Origin: Pseudomonadota bacterium
Lineage (GTDB): Bacteria; Myxococcota_A; Polyangia; Polyangiales; Polyangiaceae
DNA: 19,831 nt
Assembly (NCBI GenBank): GCA_023428245.1
Contig: JAEYYX010000074.1
Coordinates: forward strand, 1 to 19,831
Direction: 5' to 3'
Part shown: positions 15,258 through 19,831 of the stretch, piece by piece
Layout of the letters: every line of letters starts with the position of its first letter
Position numbering within the stretch: position 1 is the first letter of the stretch
Program-made: the position numbers and the translations under genes
Notes under the pieces: generated by a model
The model's database searches: none
What the model was told of the DNA's origin: nothing
Seen by the model: only the letters and a program-made list of their open reading frames with translations

Positions 15258-16415
15258 GTGCGGCGGAGCGTGCTCGGAGCACTATTGGTCCTGTGCCCCG
15301 TCGCCTGCCAGGAGCTCTATGGGATGCGGCCTTTTGCGGCCCGCGTCGATTCGGGGAACGGAGGCAGCGCGGGCGCAAGTGGCACTGGGGGCGGGGCGGG
15401 CGCGCCTGGCTCGGGGGGGGCGCGGACGGTGACGGAGTGCGAGCCCGAGGTTGCTTGGTGCCAAGGGGAGCGCCTCCTCTTCTGCAATGAAGAGGGGGAC
15501 GGCCTGGTCGATCCCGAGGGGGAGATCTGCGCCACACCGGAGCTCTGTGAGCGGGGGAAATTCGGAGGCGCTTGCGCTCCGCCGACCTGCGCCGCGGGAG
15601 AGTACGAGTGTGCGAATGCGGGGGGCGGGGCGCTGCGGGCGAGGAGTTGTCCGAACTCACGTGTCGAGTGGCAGACGCTCGGCGTGTGTGAGCGGAACGC
15701 GGCCCAGTGCTCTCCGGACGCTCGGGGATGTTTTGCGCTCGGCATGGACGCGACCGAGGTCACCCGCGGACAATACGAAGCCTTCTTGATCGAGACTTCG
15801 GAGCTCGACGTCCAAGAGCGCATCGAGCTTCAGGCGAGCGCTTGCGCTTGGAATGGGAGCTTCGCTGCCGACGCCGCCTGCATGCAGGGGAGCTCCGTCT
15901 GTAAGGGAAACTGCGAGGACCATCCCCAGGTGTGCGTCGATTGGTGCGACGCTCTCGCATACTGCCAAGCTCAAGGAAAAAGCCTCTGCGGCAGCCTCGG
16001 CGAGCAGAAAAACGTGGGACTCGACGATGAGCGAGCTCTCGATCCGCGGGAAAGCTCCTACGCCAACGCTTGCTCGGTTTCAGTCTCGACGGAGTGTGCC
16101 CCGGCGCTTCTGACGTCGACAGTTCGGGTTCAGCAGAGCTGCGAGCTGCGGGGACAGGGCTACGACCACTTGCGCGGTCTCACGGGCAACGTGAGCGAAT
16201 GGGAGTATGCTTGTGAGAAGTCCATGGAAGGCGCGAGTGATGAACGAGGGTATTGTTTCGTTCGAGGCGGCTCTTTTGGGGATGGTGCTCCTGAGTGTCT
16301 GAGCGCTCTCCCCCTCCGACGCAACGCCGCGTTCCCTGACGTCGGGTTTCGGTGCTGTGAAATCACGGGCCCGAGCGCTTCCCAGTTCGGCGCCGCAGGC
16401 GCGTCCAACCAGTAG
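15258..16415 (+). CDS. Lipoprotein with an FGE-like (sulfatase-modifying-factor) fold domain
   Basis: 385 residues. The GTG start at 15258 abuts the upstream TGA; the GAGGAGAG at 15244-15251 decides it. MRRSVLGALLVLCPVAC is a lipoprotein signal with C17 as the likely lipid site, and it resembles the signal of the RCC1 lipoprotein. A Gly/Ser-rich linker (31-55) and a Cys-rich segment (60-160) lead to an FGE-sulfatase domain (about 160-370): MDATEVTRGQYEAF (163-176), VCVDWCDALAYCQAQGKSLC (225-244), LTGNVSEWEYAC (308-319), FVRGGSF (334-340) and VGFRCC (362-367). In true formylglycine-generating enzymes two Cys follow GGSF; here the first is Asp (D342) and the second is Cys (C347), so enzyme activity is unlikely and a binding or structural role is more likely. 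More than 20 Cys suggest disulfides in an oxidising compartment. It is followed 8 bp later by the sensor gene. Confidence 0.88.
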   Translation: MRRSVLGALLVLCPVACQELYGMRPFAARVDSGNGGSAGASGTGGGAGAPGSGGARTVTECEPEVAWCQGERLLFCNEEGDGLVDPEGEICATPELCERGKFGGACAPPTCAAGEYECANAGGGALRARSCPNSRVEWQTLGVCERNAAQCSPDARGCFALGMDATEVTRGQYEAFLIETSELDVQERIELQASACAWNGSFAADAACMQGSSVCKGNCEDHPQVCVDWCDALAYCQAQGKSLCGSLGEQKNVGLDDERALDPRESSYANACSVSVSTECAPALLTSTVRVQQSCELRGQGYDHLRGLTGNVSEWEYACEKSMEGASDERGYCFVRGGSFGDGAPECLSALPLRRNAAFPDVGFRCCEITGPSASQFGAAGASNQ

Positions 16416-16423
16416 AACGGGCT

Positions 16424-19400
16424 ATGTGCTCCCGACTGTCTCGATCGCCCCGGCGTCTCTTCACGGTTGGGTTTGTAGTGTCCGCGCTCTGGGCGAGTCC
16501 TTCGGTCGCCCTCGACCCGGCGCGTCTCCCGAGTCAGCTGGCTCACGATTCCTACGGCGTACGCGACGGGATCCCTGACGGCCAGGTCCTCTCCCTTCGC
16601 CAAGCGGAGGACGGCTCGCTCTGGATCGGAATGAGCTGCTGCGTGCTCAGGTACGATGGTGAGACCTTTGAGGTGATCTCCGACGGAGTCCTTGAGACGA
16701 ACGTGTTCGGGCACGTGAGGGATTTCGCGAAGGGAGCGCGGGGAAGCTTGTTCTCGGCGGCGGCCGGAGGACTCCTCGAGATCCAAGAGGGCGCGATGAC
16801 GCTCCGGAGTGAGGCCGAGGGCCTGAGCCATCCCTTCGTCTATTCGCTGCTCGCGCTGCCACACGGGCTTCTGGTCGGAACCGGCGGCGAAGGGCTCTTC
16901 CTTTTCGCAGAGGGCCGCTTCACGCGTCTCGAGCCAAGATCTCGCGTGCGCCTCCCAGCTCATATTCACCGCATCGTGCGGCACAAGAGCGGGCCGATCT
17001 GGATCGCCGGGGACGATTCGCTTTTTCAGCTCTCCGCTGACCTTTCGGAACTCGAAGCGGTACCTCTGCCCGCCGGGCGCGGGGTCCGCTCCCTTGCGCT
17101 GACGCCGAGCGGGCATCTTCTCGTTGGCGGGACCTTCGGTGTTCTCGAGCGCAAAAACGACGGCAGGTTCGTCGAGCGCGTTCGGAACCTGCGTCCCGAG
17201 GTCATGCTCGAAGATCGAGATGGGCTCTTGTGGATCGGAACCGAAGTGGGCCTCTACCGAGCGCAAAACGGGCGCCTCGAGCTCGTCCAGCGCATCTCGA
17301 CGGGCGTTCGCGCGCTGCTCGAGGATGAACGGGGGGCGATTTGGGTCGGGACGGGAGCGGGGCTCGAGAGGTATCGCGACGGAACGTTTGTGACTTGGGG
17401 CGAGGCGGAAGGGCTCACTCCTCAAAACATTCTCGCCCTCGAGCCCTCCGAGGACGGAACGTTGTGGATGGTGGACGTCGAAGGAGCCATCCACCGCGGA
17501 CGACCGGGCGCTTTTGAACGGCTCGAGCCTCCGGGAACTGTGAGCGGTCAAGGAATGTTATCCATGACCGAGTCTCGCTGGGGCGGCCTCTTGCTCGCGG
17601 CGGATTCGCTGCTTGAGATCCCGAAAAGCAGCCGGGGAGCGACAGCGCGGGCGCCAGGTCCCTTCTCTTTGGCTTTTGCGGATCGCTCCTCGACGATCGT
17701 CGCCCAGACCGATCCGGACGGTAAGAGTCGCCTCTTCACGTACCAGAAGGGCGCCTTGTCTCCCTTCGACTTGCCGGATCCTATCGAGCACATCCAGCGC
17801 GTCTTCCGCGATAAACGGGGAAGGCTCTGGATCTCGAGCGGCGGAGGCGGGCTTGTGCGCGTCGAGAAGAAGAAGGAGGTCCGGCGCTTCCGACGGGAAC
17901 AGGGTCTCCCGAGCGACACCGTTTACGGAATCGCCGAAGACTCGGAGGGAAGGATCTGGGTCGGGACGCGAGAAGGACTCGGATTCATCGAGGGCGACCT
18001 AGCCCAGAGCCTCGCGCACCTGAGTTGCACGCCGCGCCGCTCCCCTGTCCATGTCGCTGTCGATCGTTACGACGCGCTCTGGGTCTCCGCCGACGACGGG
18101 ATTTATCGCATTCCGCGTCAGGAGCTCCTCCGGGCGCTGCGCGATGGGTCCCTCTCCTGTACGGGGCGCGCGTTCATGCGGCGTGATGGGCTGCGGAGTC
18201 TCGTTGTCTCCTGGCGTCCGGGGGGACTCGCTGAGCTCTCCGACGGGACCCTGTGTTTTGCGACAGAAGCGGGACTTTCCTGCACGAAGCCGAAGCAGGA
18301 GTACGGCCCGAAGGGCGCGCCGCTGCCGCGCATCGAACACGTGCGCATCGGCGGTCGAGCTCGCGAAGGGAGCGGGCGCAGGGTGCGCGCTGAGGATAGA
18401 AGAGCTCCCGTTCAGCTCAATTATTCCGCCGTCGAACTCTCCGATCCTGAGCTCCTTGAGTTCCAGACGCGGCTCACGGGATTCGATAGCTGGTCTCCCG
18501 TCACGCGCGCTCGTTCGGTGACCTATACGAACCTTCCCGCGGGTCAGTTCACCTTTGAGGTGCGCGCTCGATATCAGGGACAAGAGTGGTCGAGTCATGT
18601 TGCGCGCACGGCCCTTGTGGTCGAGCCCGCCTGGTACGAGACGACGCTTGCGCGCGTGCTGGGAGCGCTCTTGCCCCTGGCGCTCGGCCTGTTCGCCTTC
18701 GGTATTTTCCGCTATCGGAATCGAAAGTACCGGCGGGAGCTCGAAGCGGGAGTGCGTGCGCGCACCCGAGAGCTCGCGGATCAGATTGAAGAGAACCGGC
18801 GCGTCGAAGCGGAACTGCGAGAACTCGCCAATGACCTCGATCGGCACGTTCGGGCCCGCACCGCTGAGCTCGAGATCGCCAACCGCGCCCTTCGGCACAG
18901 CGAAGAGCGTTATGAGCTAGCCGTCTCGGGCGCCGAAGACGGGATCTGGGACTGGGATATTGCAGCCGGTGTCCTTTACCTTTCGCTCCGCTGGAAACAG
19001 ATGCTCGGCTACGACGACAGCTTCCCGTCGACGATCGACGCTTGGCTCTCCCGGACACATCCTGATGATCGCGCCATGCTGCGCGCTGTGCTCGTCAGCG
19101 CGGGCGAAAAAGGCGGCAACATTCGCTGCGAATACCGCATGCTGAATCGCGACAATCAGATCGTCTGGGTCCAGTGTCGCGGAGTTGTCGTGAGCGGGCC
19201 TCGGGGTCCGATTCGTGCCGCCGGTTCTCAGACGGATATCACCGAGCGCAAGGCCAACGAAAGCGAGCTCCTCAAGCGTGTCACGCACGACCCGCTGACG
19301 GGTCTGCCGAACCGTTCACTGTTCGTAGACCGCCTCGAACAGGCCCTGCGCCGAGAACAGGGCAGGCTCACGATCATCCTGATCAACGTCGATCGCCTGA

Positions 19401-19831
19401 AATCGATCAATGAGACGCGAGGGCTCGGAGTCGGTGATTTCGTGCTCCAGACCGTCGCGCAGCGGGCGGCAGAGATGCTCAGGGATACTGACACCTTGGC
19501 TCGGCTCGGTAGCGACGAGTTTGCGCTGCTTCTGACAGACGTGCCCGACGAAGCGGCGGCTACGGGGATCGTCGATCGGATCCGTGAAGGGCTCTTGATG
19601 CCCGCGTCCTTTGGCCACACGAGCCAGGCGATCTCCTTGAGCTTTGGCGTAAAGATCACCGAACCACAGAAAGAGACGGCGGAGACCTTCCTCGCGGACG
19701 CGTACCTGGCGCTCGAAGACGCCAAGGCGCGTGGAGGAGGGCGCGTCTCAGCGTTCACGAGTGAGCTCGGCCTCGAACACCAAGATCGACTGAACATCGA
19801 AGGCGCGCTCCGGCGCGGGCGCCCCCCGGGC
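16424..19831 (+). CDS. Propeller-sensor protein with PAS and altered GGDEF domain, 3' end cut by the window
   Basis: 1136 codons from ATG 16424, open to the window end. A Sec signal (about 12-30) precedes periplasmic two-component-type propeller repeats (LWIG, IWVG and similar, for example DGLLWIGTEVGL, GRIWVGTREGL), about nine of which are clear by eye. A Y_Y_Y-like segment follows (about 660-735, including LNYSAVEL and TYTNLPAGQFTFEVRA). One TM helix at about 742-764 leads to a charged coiled coil (about 765-822), a PAS domain (about 824-935, ending in DITERK) and GGDEF (about 953-1110, HDPLTGLPNR). The GGDEF signature is GSDEF (1029-1033), and the metal-binding first Asp of the DxDxFK motif is N988. 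The last residues (RLNIEGALRRGR) resemble the start of an EAL domain. Expected role: convert an envelope signal into c-di-GMP control; catalysis by this GGDEF is doubtful. The gene lies 8 bp after the FGE lipoprotein gene, in the same operon. Confidence 0.9.
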   Translation, partial: MCSRLSRSPRRLFTVGFVVSALWASPSVALDPARLPSQLAHDSYGVRDGIPDGQVLSLRQAEDGSLWIGMSCCVLRYDGETFEVISDGVLETNVFGHVRDFAKGARGSLFSAAAGGLLEIQEGAMTLRSEAEGLSHPFVYSLLALPHGLLVGTGGEGLFLFAEGRFTRLEPRSRVRLPAHIHRIVRHKSGPIWIAGDDSLFQLSADLSELEAVPLPAGRGVRSLALTPSGHLLVGGTFGVLERKNDGRFVERVRNLRPEVMLEDRDGLLWIGTEVGLYRAQNGRLELVQRISTGVRALLEDERGAIWVGTGAGLERYRDGTFVTWGEAEGLTPQNILALEPSEDGTLWMVDVEGAIHRGRPGAFERLEPPGTVSGQGMLSMTESRWGGLLLAADSLLEIPKSSRGATARAPGPFSLAFADRSSTIVAQTDPDGKSRLFTYQKGALSPFDLPDPIEHIQRVFRDKRGRLWISSGGGGLVRVEKKKEVRRFRREQGLPSDTVYGIAEDSEGRIWVGTREGLGFIEGDLAQSLAHLSCTPRRSPVHVAVDRYDALWVSADDGIYRIPRQELLRALRDGSLSCTGRAFMRRDGLRSLVVSWRPGGLAELSDGTLCFATEAGLSCTKPKQEYGPKGAPLPRIEHVRIGGRAREGSGRRVRAEDRRAPVQLNYSAVELSDPELLEFQTRLTGFDSWSPVTRARSVTYTNLPAGQFTFEVRARYQGQEWSSHVARTALVVEPAWYETTLARVLGALLPLALGLFAFGIFRYRNRKYRRELEAGVRARTRELADQIEENRRVEAELRELANDLDRHVRARTAELEIANRALRHSEERYELAVSGAEDGIWDWDIAAGVLYLSLRWKQMLGYDDSFPSTIDAWLSRTHPDDRAMLRAVLVSAGEKGGNIRCEYRMLNRDNQIVWVQCRGVVVSGPRGPIRAAGSQTDITERKANESELLKRVTHDPLTGLPNRSLFVDRLEQALRREQGRLTIILINVDRLKSINETRGLGVGDFVLQTVAQRAAEMLRDTDTLARLGSDEFALLLTDVPDEAAATGIVDRIREGLLMPASFGHTSQAISLSFGVKITEPQKETAETFLADAYLALEDAKARGGGRVSAFTSELGLEHQDRLNIEGALRRGRPPG

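Noticed and set aside
16160..17551. 463-codon minus-strand frame opposite the propeller sensor
   Set aside because: Propeller repeats on the plus strand are clear; the antisense product shows no family features.
17999..18898. 299-codon minus-strand frame
   Set aside because: Lies opposite the Y_Y_Y/TM/coiled-coil part of the sensor; a shadow.

Overview
The window is GC-rich bacterial DNA, densely coded on both strands. Several traits point to a predatory or gliding deltaproteobacterial lineage, most likely phylum Myxococcota (inference, no marker gene present): two receptor-like Ser/Thr protein kinases with proline/alanine-rich tails, lipoproteins with Gly/Ser-rich linkers after the lipobox, MopE-like Asp/Cys motifs joined to RCC1 repeats, and a TPR/PEGA-like membrane protein. 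No rRNA, tRNA, CRISPR array, IS element or phage gene was seen. Both ends cut genes, and the left end is a 45-base run of C that looks like an assembly artefact at a contig edge.

Layout. 1-2448 (minus): a kinase followed 13 bp later by a membrane-anchored TPR protein that runs off the left end. 2669-4018 (minus): UDP-glucose 4-epimerase (galE) and, upstream of it, an 89-residue membrane protein, separated by a perfect GC-rich hairpin. 4244-5560 (plus): a 438-residue protein with a long Pro-rich N-terminus and a C-terminal domain laid out like a BY-kinase/ParA-type P-loop ATPase, but with its nucleotide-binding residues lost. 5704-6819 (minus): family 2 glycosyltransferase with a TPR tail. 6938-7717 (minus): short-chain dehydrogenase with a good sigma-54 promoter candidate and, about 150-190 bp upstream of the predicted transcription start, two copies of a dyad 30 bp apart. 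8124-9880 (minus): a tandem pair of paralogues of an unrecognised, signal-less protein; the upstream copy is intact and the downstream copy is broken by two frameshifts. 9965-12280 (minus): a 771-residue surface lipoprotein with EF-hand/MopE-like motifs and seven RCC1-type repeats. 12508-14064 (minus): a second receptor-like kinase. 14211-19831 (plus): a tight operon of a TPR/PEGA-like membrane protein, an FGE-fold lipoprotein and a very large sensor (signal peptide, propeller repeats, Y_Y_Y-like domain, TM, coiled coil, PAS, GGDEF with altered active-site residues, probable EAL beyond the edge).

How the genes may work together (inference). galE, the glycosyltransferase and the degenerate BY-kinase-like protein would fit envelope polysaccharide synthesis and its control. 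The second kinase and the divergent three-gene operon would fit an envelope-sensing module in which an outer-membrane lipoprotein and a periplasmic propeller feed cytoplasmic phosphorylation and c-di-GMP signalling. The most original elements are the pseudo-BY-kinase, the unknown paralogue pair beside the RCC1 lipoprotein, the sigma-54/tandem dyad arrangement, and the FGE-lipoprotein/propeller-GGDEF operon.
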